A DNA stretch of 41,976 bases, taken from positions 1 through 41,976 of the forward strand of contig CACJNE010000011.1 of assembly GCA_902594675.1 (NCBI GenBank). The letters run 5' to 3'. The translations under genes were made by a program, and so were the position numbers. The stretch comes from an uncultured Pelagibacteraceae bacterium. Its GTDB lineage: Bacteria; Pseudomonadota; Alphaproteobacteria; Pelagibacterales; Pelagibacteraceae. Of this stretch, positions 1-6,892 are shown piece after piece. The notes beneath the pieces were generated by a model that ran no database searches, was not told the DNA's origin, and saw only the letters and a list, made by a program, of their open reading frames with translations. Positions within the stretch are counted from its first letter, which is position 1; the number at the start of each line of letters is the position of its first letter.

Positions 1-843
1 TGTAAAAAACTTATTGAAAAGCAAATGAATTATCTCGGATATAGTTTGAGTTTTAATCAAATAGATAATATCAAAGAGTCATCAGCAAAATCTATAAATA
101 TAATAAATGTTGACTTTAAATTTGATAAAATCTTTACAACCATCTCAAATTCTTCAAACACTTATATTGAAAAATGCTTCAATGAAAGTATTAAAATTCT
201 AAAAAAAAATAAATCTACTGTACTTATCAATGGACCAATTTCTAAAACTCATTTTTTAAAAAAAAAATATCCTGGAATTACAGAGTATATTGCCAGAAAA
301 ACAAATTCAAAAAATCCAGTCATGTTAATTTACAATGAAGCTCTCTCGGTTTCACCTCTTACTACTCACATTCCTTTAAAAAATGTTGTCAAATTTGTAA
401 AAAAAAAAATAATCATTTCAAAAATAATAAAAATTAATAATTTCTATAAAATTAATTTTAAAAAGAGTCCAAATATAGCTGTACTAGGATTAAATCCGCA
501 CTGCGAAACGATTGAAAAATTTGGTGAGGAGAAAGAAGAGATCATACCAGCAATAAAATTACTGAAGAGAAAAAAAGTAAAAGTGAGTGGACCAATTCCA
601 GCAGATACTTTTTTTTTAAAAAATAACATAAAGAAATTTGATGTTGTTGTTGGCATGTATCACGATCAAGTTTTAACACCAGCAAAGACACTTTTTAAAT
701 TTAACGCAATCAATGTAACTATTGGTTTACCGTTCATTAAAATAACACCAGATCATGGTCCTAATCATGAAATGCTTGGAAAGAATAAGTCAGATCCATC
801 TTCAATTTTTTATGCTCTAAACTTTTTAGATAGACTTAAATGA
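1..843 (+). CDS. pdxA: 4-hydroxythreonine-4-phosphate dehydrogenase, 5'-truncated by window edge
   Basis: PdxA oxidises 4-phosphohydroxy-L-threonine with NAD and decarboxylates it in pyridoxal-5'-phosphate synthesis. The reading frame is open to the first base, and the family is about 330 aa, so roughly the first 50 residues lie outside the window; the first internal ATG at 25 is not the real start. Seen: a NGPISK segment matching the family TAPINK motif, a GLNPHC segment matching AGLNPH, GPIPADTFF, the metal/active-site MYHDQVLTPAK, and the C-terminal GLPFIKITPDHGPNH. The typical glycine-rich GHTE segment reads as GITEYIARKT here. It overlaps rsmA by 4 bp (ATGA), so the two are translationally coupled. 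In related alphaproteobacteria the order surA-pdxA-rsmA is common. Function is confident; only the N-terminus is missing. Confidence 0.93.
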   Translation, partial: CKKLIEKQMNYLGYSLSFNQIDNIKESSAKSINIINVDFKFDKIFTTISNSSNTYIEKCFNESIKILKKNKSTVLINGPISKTHFLKKKYPGITEYIARKTNSKNPVMLIYNEALSVSPLTTHIPLKNVVKFVKKKIIISKIIKINNFYKINFKKSPNIAVLGLNPHCETIEKFGEEKEEIIPAIKLLKRKKVKVSGPIPADTFFLKNNIKKFDVVVGMYHDQVLTPAKTLFKFNAINVTIGLPFIKITPDHGPNHEMLGKNKSDPSSIFYALNFLDRLK

Positions 844-1631
844 CATTTTTTAAAAAGAAGAGTTTAGGACAAAACTTTCTTAAAGATGAAAAAATAGTAG
901 ATTTAATAATTAAGATTGCGAATATAAATAGCAAAAATGAAGTAATTGAGGTAGGTCCAGGAAATGGGGTTTTAACAAAAAAAATAATTGAAAAAAAACC
1001 AAAAAGATTTATTGCAATTGAAAAAGATGAGAGGTTAGTAAAAATTTTAAATACAAAATTTGGAAAAAATATAGAAATTATAAATGAAGATATGATGAAA
1101 ATTTCTTATGAAGATTACATGAAGGAGAATTTGATTATTTTTGGAAACTTGCCTTACAATATTTCGACCCAAATTTTAGCTAAATGGATAAAGCTTAAAA
1201 ACTTAGATAAATTTTGCGAAAAATTAATATTAATGTTCCAAAAAGAAGTCGCTGAAAGAATAATAGCAGAATCTAATACTAAAAATTATGGCAGACTAGC
1301 TATTTTGTCTAATTGGAAAATGGAAATTGATAAAATAATTGATATTGATCCATACAGCTTTAGCCCTCCACCAAAAGTTAAAAGCTCACTCTTAGTTTTT
1401 ACTCCAAAAAAAAAATTCTATAAATTAAAAGATCCTAAAAATTTAGAACATATAACCAACATATTTTTTAGTAACAAACGTAAGATGATAAAAAAGCCAT
1501 TAAAATTTTTATTTCAAAATTTTGAAGAAGTTTCAAAAAAACTTTTTTTAGATTTAAACTCACGACCTCAAAACTTAAATAAACTTACTTATTATAAGAT
1601 TTGTAAGCTTTATGAAGATTCAATTAATTAG
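840..1631 (+). CDS. rsmA: 16S rRNA (adenine1518-N6/adenine1519-N6)-dimethyltransferase
   Basis: RsmA (KsgA) dimethylates two adjacent adenines in the helix 45 loop of 16S rRNA, a late 30S assembly checkpoint. Its 263 aa is the usual length. Seen: the N-terminal KKSLGQNFLKD signature, the SAM-binding motif I EVGPGNGVLT at about residues 38-47, and the catalytic motif IV NLPYNIST, which accepts the target adenine. The C-terminal lobe contains the family FSPPPKVKSSLL segment. The start is the ATG overlapping the pdxA stop. Its 3' end overlaps the 3' end of gmk on the other strand by 12 bp, so the two operons converge with no room for a conventional terminator. Confidence 0.96.
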   Translation: MTFFKKKSLGQNFLKDEKIVDLIIKIANINSKNEVIEVGPGNGVLTKKIIEKKPKRFIAIEKDERLVKILNTKFGKNIEIINEDMMKISYEDYMKENLIIFGNLPYNISTQILAKWIKLKNLDKFCEKLILMFQKEVAERIIAESNTKNYGRLAILSNWKMEIDKIIDIDPYSFSPPPKVKSSLLVFTPKKKFYKLKDPKNLEHITNIFFSNKRKMIKKPLKFLFQNFEEVSKKLFLDLNSRPQNLNKLTYYKICKLYEDSIN

Positions 1632-2255
1632 CTTTTTAATATGGTTTTTTATAAATTCTTTATTGTAATTAAATGTATTATTTTTTTTGTTTTTACTATT
1701 AATAAAACTAATTATTAATTTATAACATTTTTCTAATTTATCATTAATCACTGTATAGTCATAATCTTTCCAGTGCATAATGTCATCTCTAAACTGTTTC
1801 ATTCTTTCATTAGCAATTTTTTCGTCTTTTTGGTCTCTTCTTAGCAGTCTCTTAAACAATTCTTTTTTTGATGGGGGAAGGATAAATATTGTTAAAATTT
1901 TATATTTTAATTTTTTATTCTTTATTTGCTTTGTACCTTGCCAGTCTATATCAAATATAACATTTTCTCCTTTTTTTAAACTATCAACTACAGTTTTTTT
2001 TAACGATCCATAATAATTCTTGAAAACTTTTGCGTATTCTAAAAATTTTCTGCTATCAATCAGTTTTTTAAATTCTTGATTATTTACAAAAAAATAGTCA
2101 TGACCGTTTTTCTCATTGCTTCTAGGTTTTCTAGTCGTATGAGATATTGAGATTTTAAATTTATTCCTTGAGGATATTTTTTTTACTAATGTAGTTTTAC
2201 CTGCGCCAGAAGGAGATGATAATATAACTATTACTCCTGCTTTTTTTTCGGCCAT
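1620..2255 (-). CDS. gmk: guanylate kinase
   Basis: Guanylate kinase phosphorylates GMP to GDP with ATP in purine nucleotide synthesis. Its 211 aa matches the family. Seen: the P-loop SSPSGAGKTTL at residues 13-23, the GMP-binding SHTTRKPRSNEKNGHDYFFV region at about residues 38-57, and the DIDWQGTKQIK segment of the core. It lies 11 bp downstream of acpP and is probably the last gene of the fabD-fabG-acpP-gmk operon. In many alphaproteobacteria fabF, mltG and a yicC-type gene separate acpP from gmk; none is present here. Confidence 0.96.
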   Translation of the reverse strand: MAEKKAGVIVILSSPSGAGKTTLVKKISSRNKFKISISHTTRKPRSNEKNGHDYFFVNNQEFKKLIDSRKFLEYAKVFKNYYGSLKKTVVDSLKKGENVIFDIDWQGTKQIKNKKLKYKILTIFILPPSKKELFKRLLRRDQKDEKIANERMKQFRDDIMHWKDYDYTVINDKLEKCYKLIISFINSKNKKNNTFNYNKEFIKNHIKKLIN

Positions 2256-2266
2256 TTAAGTAAAAA

Positions 2267-2506
2267 CTAGTTTGCTTTATTTTCTATAAATTTAACTGCA
2301 TCACCCACAGTTAAAATTTTTTCAGCATCACTATCAGATATCTCAGATCCAAATTCCTCTTCGAAAGCCATTACTAGTTCAACTGTATCTAAACTATCTG
2401 CTCCCAAATCGTCAATAAAACTTGATTCCTCATTTACTTTCGACTCATCAATTCCCAAGTGATCTGCAACTATTTTTTTTACTTTACTAGAAATATCATC
2501 AGACAT
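2267..2506 (-). CDS. acpP: acyl carrier protein
   Basis: This is the small acidic carrier that holds acyl intermediates of type II fatty acid synthesis on a phosphopantetheine arm. It is 79 aa and rich in Asp/Glu. Seen: the attachment site DDLGADSLD with the modified serine at residue 38, followed by [13 protein letters not shown], the recognition helix contacted by partner enzymes. It is separated from fabG by 47 bp and from gmk by 11 bp, in the order fabD-fabG-acpP-gmk. The longer fabG-acpP spacer leaves room for extra control of this highly expressed protein, although I see no clear promoter in it. Confidence 0.97.
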   Translation of the reverse strand: MSDDISSKVKKIVADHLGIDESKVNEESSFIDDLGADSLDTVELVMAFEEEFGSEISDSDAEKILTVGDAVKFIENKAN

Positions 2507-2553
2507 TTTGTTCCTTTTAAGTTAATTTGTTAATAAATATTTTATTAATTTTG

Positions 2554-3291
2554 TCAACTAAAATACATACCCCCGTTGACATGTATAGTTTCACCTGTGA
2601 TATAATCTGAAAGGTTTGAACTTAAAAATGCTATTGCATTTGCCACATCTTCTGGATTCCCAAATTTATTCAGAGAAATTCGTGATTTCATTAATTCGGT
2701 ATGGTCATCACTTATTTTATCTGTCATTTCTGAAATTATAAAACCTGGTGATACACAATTTACTTTAATGTTTTTTCTACCATATTCTAAAGCTAAGCTT
2801 TTAGACATAGCAATAATTCCTGCTTTTGATGCAGCATAGTTGGCCTGTCCAATATTTCCTGAGTGTCCTACAACGGATGTGACATTTATCACTTTGCCAT
2901 TTTTCTCTTTTAACATTTTTTTGATAACATTTTTTGTAATAAAGAATGTTGAGGATAAATTAATATCAATTACTTTTTTCCATTCCTCCTCTTTCATTCT
3001 TATAGATAGATTATCTTGAGTTATTCCAGCATTATTTATCAATATATCAATTTTATTAGAGAAGATTTTACTGCAGTCTTCAACAAATTTCTCTATTTGA
3101 TTATGGTCTGAAATATCAAATTTTAACACATTAACATTTTTAAATTTATCTTTAATTTTTTTTAGTTTAATTTCGTTTGTTCCTGTTGCTATTACATTGC
3201 ATCCAGATGTGTTTATTTTTTCTAAGATCGAATTTCCTATAACTCCAGTTGCACCGGTTAATATTATATTAAGATTTTTAAGGTCAATCAT
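2554..3291 (-). CDS. fabG: 3-oxoacyl-[acyl-carrier-protein] reductase
   Basis: FabG reduces 3-ketoacyl-ACP with NADPH in the elongation cycle of type II fatty acid synthesis. It is a 245-aa classical short-chain dehydrogenase. Seen: the cofactor motif TGATGVIG at residues 12-19 (a family variant of TGASxGIG), NNAG at 86-89, and catalytic N111, S139, Y152 and K156. The closing ITGETIHVNGGMY is the FabG C-terminal signature. It overlaps fabD by 4 bp, so the two are coupled. Position between fabD and acpP supports FabG over any other SDR. Confidence 0.96.
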   Translation of the reverse strand: MIDLKNLNIILTGATGVIGNSILEKINTSGCNVIATGTNEIKLKKIKDKFKNVNVLKFDISDHNQIEKFVEDCSKIFSNKIDILINNAGITQDNLSIRMKEEEWKKVIDINLSSTFFITKNVIKKMLKEKNGKVINVTSVVGHSGNIGQANYAASKAGIIAMSKSLALEYGRKNIKVNCVSPGFIISEMTDKISDDHTELMKSRISLNKFGNPEDVANAIAFLSSNLSDYITGETIHVNGGMYFS

Positions 3292-4217
3292 AAATTTTTT
3301 AAATTTTCAAGATCTTGAATATTATTTACTTGAATTGTTTTAATATTTCTATCAATTCTTTTTACTAGTCCTGATAGTACTTTTCCTGGACCTATTTCAA
3401 TAAATTTTTGATTACCGTAATTTATCATGTTTATGATACTCTCTCTCCATCGGACCGGTTTTTCTATCTGTTGAATTAAAAGATTTTTAATTGTTTCAAC
3501 TTCTTTGCTTGGTTCTGCTGTGACATTAGAAATAATTAAATTTTGAGGTTTTAAAAATTTAGTTTCTGTAATTTCTTTTTTCATTATTTTTGTTGCTGGG
3601 CTCATTAAAGCACAATGAAAAGGTGCAGAGACTGGAAGTTTAATATTCTTTATATTCATTTTTTTTAATTCAGAAATAAACTTATCTAAATCACTTGTTT
3701 TACCACTTATAACAACTTGTCCATTGCTATTATCATTTGCTAAATAACAAGTGAATATATTTTTGTTACTTTCTATTATATCTAAAATTTTGCTAATATC
3801 TTCACCCAATACAGCAACCATACCTCCTTCATTTTTGGGAGCAGAGTTTTGCATCGCTTTTCCTCTAATTTTCAAAAGTTTTAATGTATCATTAAAATTT
3901 ATTGCTCCAGAACATGCTAGTGCTGAATATTCACCTAATGAGTGTCCAGCGAAAAAATTTGCTTTTTTAAAATCAAAATCTGTTTCTTTTTTGATTGTGC
4001 AATAAATTCCATAACTAACTAAAAAAATTGCAGGCTGCGTATTTTCAGTTTCGTTTAATAACTCATTAGGTCCCTCAAAAATTAATTTACTAATTGGCAA
4101 ATTCAGGGTCTCGTCTGCCTCTTTAAAAAGATCTCTTATATAATCAAAATTTTCATATAGTTCTTTGCCCATTCCAACTGATTGAGAACCTTGTCCTGGA
4201 AATAAAACAGAAAACAT
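3288..4217 (-). CDS. fabD: malonyl-CoA:ACP transacylase
   Basis: FabD transfers the malonyl group from malonyl-CoA to ACP, feeding chain elongation. It is 309 aa, the usual size. Seen: the N-terminal FPGQGSQ motif, QPAIF at 61-65, the nucleophile elbow GHSLGEYSAL with the active serine at residue 93, and PVSAPFHCALM carrying the catalytic histidine. It is the first gene of the leftward fatty-acid operon and faces rpsF across an 84-bp divergent spacer where both promoters must lie. Confidence 0.96.
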   Translation of the reverse strand: MFSVLFPGQGSQSVGMGKELYENFDYIRDLFKEADETLNLPISKLIFEGPNELLNETENTQPAIFLVSYGIYCTIKKETDFDFKKANFFAGHSLGEYSALACSGAINFNDTLKLLKIRGKAMQNSAPKNEGGMVAVLGEDISKILDIIESNKNIFTCYLANDNSNGQVVISGKTSDLDKFISELKKMNIKNIKLPVSAPFHCALMSPATKIMKKEITETKFLKPQNLIISNVTAEPSKEVETIKNLLIQQIEKPVRWRESIINMINYGNQKFIEIGPGKVLSGLVKRIDRNIKTIQVNNIQDLENLKNL

Positions 4218-4301
4218 AGAAAATATACGCAGAAACCTAATTTTTTATATTGTAATTAAAATATTATAATAGTATATCCTCTTTTTTTTGAAAGAATTAT
4301 T
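4218..4301. promoter_or_regulatory. divergent promoter region fabD / rpsF
   Basis: This 84-bp AT-rich spacer separates the leftward fatty-acid operon from the rightward ribosomal operon, so it must hold both promoters. A perfect TATAAT lies at 4265-4270 on the + strand, but I find no good -35 box at 16-18 bp, so the exact promoter is uncertain. A purine-rich GAAAG sits just upstream of the rpsF ATG. No operator-like inverted repeat is evident. Confidence 0.4.
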
Positions 4302-4646
4302 ATGAACTTATATGAGCATACAATTATAGCAAGGCAAGATATAAGCCCTGCCCAACTCAAACAAATAGAAGAAAAGTATTCTAAAATTGTTGAGAAACAT
4401 GAGGGAAATATTGTAAAGCTTGAGACCTGGGGACTTATGAATTTATCATATTTAATAAAGAAAAATAAAAAAGGAAATTATATTCATTTTAAAATAAAAG
4501 CAGATGGAAAAATAATTTCTGAATTAGAGAAAAATGAAAAAATTGATAAAAATCTACTGAGATATTTAACAGTGAGAGTGAAGAAATTTGACCTTGATAC
4601 TGAATATTTTAAAAAGTCTGAAGAAAAGGAAGATCTTAATAAATAA
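4302..4646 (+). CDS. rpsF: 30S ribosomal protein bS6
   Basis: bS6 binds the central domain of 16S rRNA together with bS18. It is 114 aa. Seen: the N-terminal [12 protein letters not shown] strand, the core [19 protein letters not shown] segment matching the family WGxRxLAYxIxKxxxG, and the C-terminal RYLTVRV strand. It is the first gene of the rpsF-rpsR-rplI operon, with a 5-bp gap to rpsR. Its dimer partner being encoded next door is the classical arrangement. I see no obvious S6-S18 mRNA regulatory structure in the short leader. Confidence 0.96.
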   Translation: MNLYEHTIIARQDISPAQLKQIEEKYSKIVEKHEGNIVKLETWGLMNLSYLIKKNKKGNYIHFKIKADGKIISELEKNEKIDKNLLRYLTVRVKKFDLDTEYFKKSEEKEDLNK

Positions 4647-4651
4647 ATATT

Positions 4652-4921
4652 ATGAAAAAAAGAAATAATAAAAAAAAAACAAAACAAAGTAATTTTGCTA
4701 AATTAAGTATTTTTCAAAATCAGAAATATAAATTTAAAAAAAAATGCCCTCTTTCCGGAAAAGGTGCACCAATAATTGATTACAAAAATATAAAATTATT
4801 AAAGAAGTTTGTTTCGGAAAACGGCAAAATACTCCCATCAAGAATTACATCAGTAAGTCAAAAGAAACAAAGAGAATTATCTTTATCAGTTAAAAGAGCA
4901 AGAAACTTAGCACTAATATAA
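4652..4921 (+). CDS. rpsR: 30S ribosomal protein bS18
   Basis: bS18 is a small basic 30S protein that pairs with bS6 on the platform. It is 89 aa with a lysine-rich N-terminal extension. Seen: [10 protein letters not shown], the family start of the folded part; [19 protein letters not shown]; and the signature [29 protein letters not shown] spread over the C-terminal third. Its stop is 1 bp before the rplI ATG, so translation is probably coupled. Confidence 0.95.
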   Translation: MKKRNNKKKTKQSNFAKLSIFQNQKYKFKKKCPLSGKGAPIIDYKNIKLLKKFVSENGKILPSRITSVSQKKQRELSLSVKRARNLALI

Positions 4922-4922
4922 A

Positions 4923-5381
4923 ATGAAAATTATTTTACTTGAGAATGTAAGAAAAGTTGGATCAATTGGAGAAATAATTGATGTAAAAAGAGGGTTTGCC
5001 AGAAACTTTCTTATATCAAAAAAAAAGGCTCTATTTGCATCAAAAGAAAATATAAAAGAAGTAGAAAAAATTAAACAAGATTTGTCAAAAAAAGATCAGG
5101 ACAGAAAAAAAGAAGCTAAACAAATCCACGAGAAAATTAAAGATAAAATTTACGAAATAAAAAAACTAAGTACTGAAAATAAAGAACTTTATGGGTCTGT
5201 TAAGCCATCAGAAATTTCAAAAGTTATAGATGAATTTGACAAAGTAAAGATTAATCCATCTTTAATTCAACCTTCTAAAGAAATTAAATCTCTTGGAGAA
5301 TTCGACGTTTTAATCAATTTACACCCAGAAGTTCAAACACAGATTGTAATTAAGACATTGCCTCAAGAAGAAGCAAAATAA
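4923..5381 (+). CDS. rplI: 50S ribosomal protein bL9
   Basis: bL9 is an elongated protein on the L1 side of the 50S subunit that bridges neighbouring ribosomes and limits frameshifting. It is 152 aa. Seen: the N-terminal domain MKIILLENVRKVGSIGEI followed by VKRGFARNFLI, which carries the family GYARNFL signature. A long charged helix spans about residues 40-75, and the small C-terminal domain includes ENKELYGSVKPSEI. It is the last gene of the ribosomal operon and is followed by a possible weak terminator. Confidence 0.96.
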   Translation: MKIILLENVRKVGSIGEIIDVKRGFARNFLISKKKALFASKENIKEVEKIKQDLSKKDQDRKKEAKQIHEKIKDKIYEIKKLSTENKELYGSVKPSEISKVIDEFDKVKINPSLIQPSKEIKSLGEFDVLINLHPEVQTQIVIKTLPQEEAK

Positions 5382-5399
5382 TTATACATAATTTTCCCC

Positions 5400-5425
5400 A
5401 ATAATATAAATTATTTGTTTTTTTT
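5400..5425 (+). terminator. possible weak intrinsic terminator after rplI
   Basis: A 6-bp AT-only stem (AATAAT / ATTATT) with a 4-nt loop at 5400-5415 is followed by an 8-T run at 5418-5425, 18 bp after the rplI stop. The layout fits an intrinsic terminator, but the stem has no G-C pair and would be unstable. In a genome this AT-rich, chance is a real alternative. Confidence 0.3.
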
Positions 5426-5434
5426 AATTTATTC

Positions 5435-5440
5435 TATAAT
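5435..5440 (+). promoter_or_regulatory. candidate -10 box for dnaB
   Basis: A perfect TATAAT lies 8 bp upstream of the GTG start of dnaB, with a TTG-containing -35-like stretch at 5415-5420 but only 14 bp spacing. If real, transcription would begin at or next to the start codon and the mRNA would be nearly leaderless. No Shine-Dalgarno sequence precedes the GTG, which fits that idea but does not prove it. Confidence 0.25.
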
Positions 5441-5448
5441 TTCTATAT

Positions 5449-6867
5449 GTGTCTCAACCAATAAATATAGTCAAAAATAAATTAGATGAACTACCAAATA
5501 ATATTGAAGCAGAGCAATCAGTTATAGGCTCTATTTTACTTTCTAACGAAATATTTGACGACATAAGTATTATTATTTCAGATAAAAATTTTTACGATCC
5601 AATGCATCAAAAAATTTTTAGTGCTATTGAAAACTTAATATCAAAAGGGATGTTAGCAAATCCAATAACTTTGAAAAATTACTTTGAGAATGAAAAAGAT
5701 GAATTGAACATACCTGAATATCTTGTTAAGATTACAAAATTTTCAACATCTTCAAGACAAAGTATTGAATATTCAAAACTTATTTATGATCTGTTTGTAA
5801 AAAGAGAACTCATAAAAATTTCAGATAACGTGATCGACTCTGCTAAGCTAAATGATTTAAACAGTGATGGTCAACAAATTATAGTAAATTTTGAAAAATC
5901 TTTATTTGATTTGGCTGAAAATGGATCGTTTAATTCTTCAATTGTAAAATTTGATGAAGCAATGAAACAAACTATTGAGATGGCATCCAATGCATACAAA
6001 AATGAAGAAGGTATAGTAGGAGTTCCCTCTGGTCTAAAAGATCTAGATGATAGATTGGGAGGAATGCATAAATCAGATTTAATTATAATAGCAGGCAGAC
6101 CTTCTATGGGTAAGACTGCTCTAGCAACTAATATAGCATTTTATGCTGCAAAAAATATTCAAGAAAAAGGTGAGAAGTCTAGCATTGCTTTTTTTTCATT
6201 AGAAATGTCCTCAGAGCAATTATCTACTAGAATACTTGCTGAACAATCGAGAATTAAGTCTAATGATATTAGGAGAGGAAAAATTACAGAAGAACAATTT
6301 GATAAGTTTATTGAAACTTCAAAAAACATAGCAGAACTTCCACTATATATTGATGAAACACCAGCAATATCAATTGCAGCTCTTAGCAACAGAGCAAGAA
6401 GAATCAAAAGAAAGTATGGTCTTGATATGATAGTAATTGATTACATTCAATTGATGAAAGGAACAAACTTTAATAAAGATGGAAGAGTCCAGGAAATTTC
6501 TGAAATTACACAAGGATTAAAAGCTTTAGCAAAAGAATTATCTGTTCCAGTTTTAGCCCTTTCACAATTATCTAGAGCAGTTGAACAAAGGGATGACAAA
6601 AAACCTTTACTCTCAGATTTACGAGAATCTGGATCGATAGAACAGGATGCAGATGTTGTAATGTTCGTCTTTAGAGAGGCATATTATTTGAAAAATAAGG
6701 AGCCAAGAGCTGCAACTGTAGAACATGCAGAGTGGCAGGCAAAAATGAATGAAGTTTCTCACTTAGCTGAGCTTTTGATACTTAAACAAAGGCATGGTCC
6801 AACTGGTACAATAATGCTTGAATTTGAGGAAATGTTTACGAAATTTAAGGATATTCAAAATAATTAA
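5449..6867 (+). CDS. dnaB: replicative DNA helicase DnaB
   Basis: DnaB is the ring-shaped hexameric helicase that unwinds DNA ahead of the replication fork and recruits primase. It is 472 aa. Seen: the N-terminal domain beginning LPNNIEAEQSVIGSIL; the RecA-like core with Walker A GRPSMGKT at 216-223; SLEMSSEQLSTRIL; the Walker B segment MIVIDYIQLM; and the DLRESGSIEQDAD motif with the arginine finger region. The start is GTG; an ATG two bases upstream is in another frame. The region after the ribosomal operon is the usual place for dnaB. No intein is present. Confidence 0.97.
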   Translation: MSQPINIVKNKLDELPNNIEAEQSVIGSILLSNEIFDDISIIISDKNFYDPMHQKIFSAIENLISKGMLANPITLKNYFENEKDELNIPEYLVKITKFSTSSRQSIEYSKLIYDLFVKRELIKISDNVIDSAKLNDLNSDGQQIIVNFEKSLFDLAENGSFNSSIVKFDEAMKQTIEMASNAYKNEEGIVGVPSGLKDLDDRLGGMHKSDLIIIAGRPSMGKTALATNIAFYAAKNIQEKGEKSSIAFFSLEMSSEQLSTRILAEQSRIKSNDIRRGKITEEQFDKFIETSKNIAELPLYIDETPAISIAALSNRARRIKRKYGLDMIVIDYIQLMKGTNFNKDGRVQEISEITQGLKALAKELSVPVLALSQLSRAVEQRDDKKPLLSDLRESGSIEQDADVVMFVFREAYYLKNKEPRAATVEHAEWQAKMNEVSHLAELLILKQRHGPTGTIMLEFEEMFTKFKDIQNN

Positions 6868-6892
6868 TATAATTTATAAAAGCTAATATTCA

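Noticed and set aside
374..412. Runs of A, such as aaaaaaaaaa tracts in pdxA and elsewhere, as possible frameshift sites
   Set aside because: Homopolymer A tracts are common in this low-GC genome, encode Lys in frame, and the proteins continue without interruption; no truncation or second frame follows.
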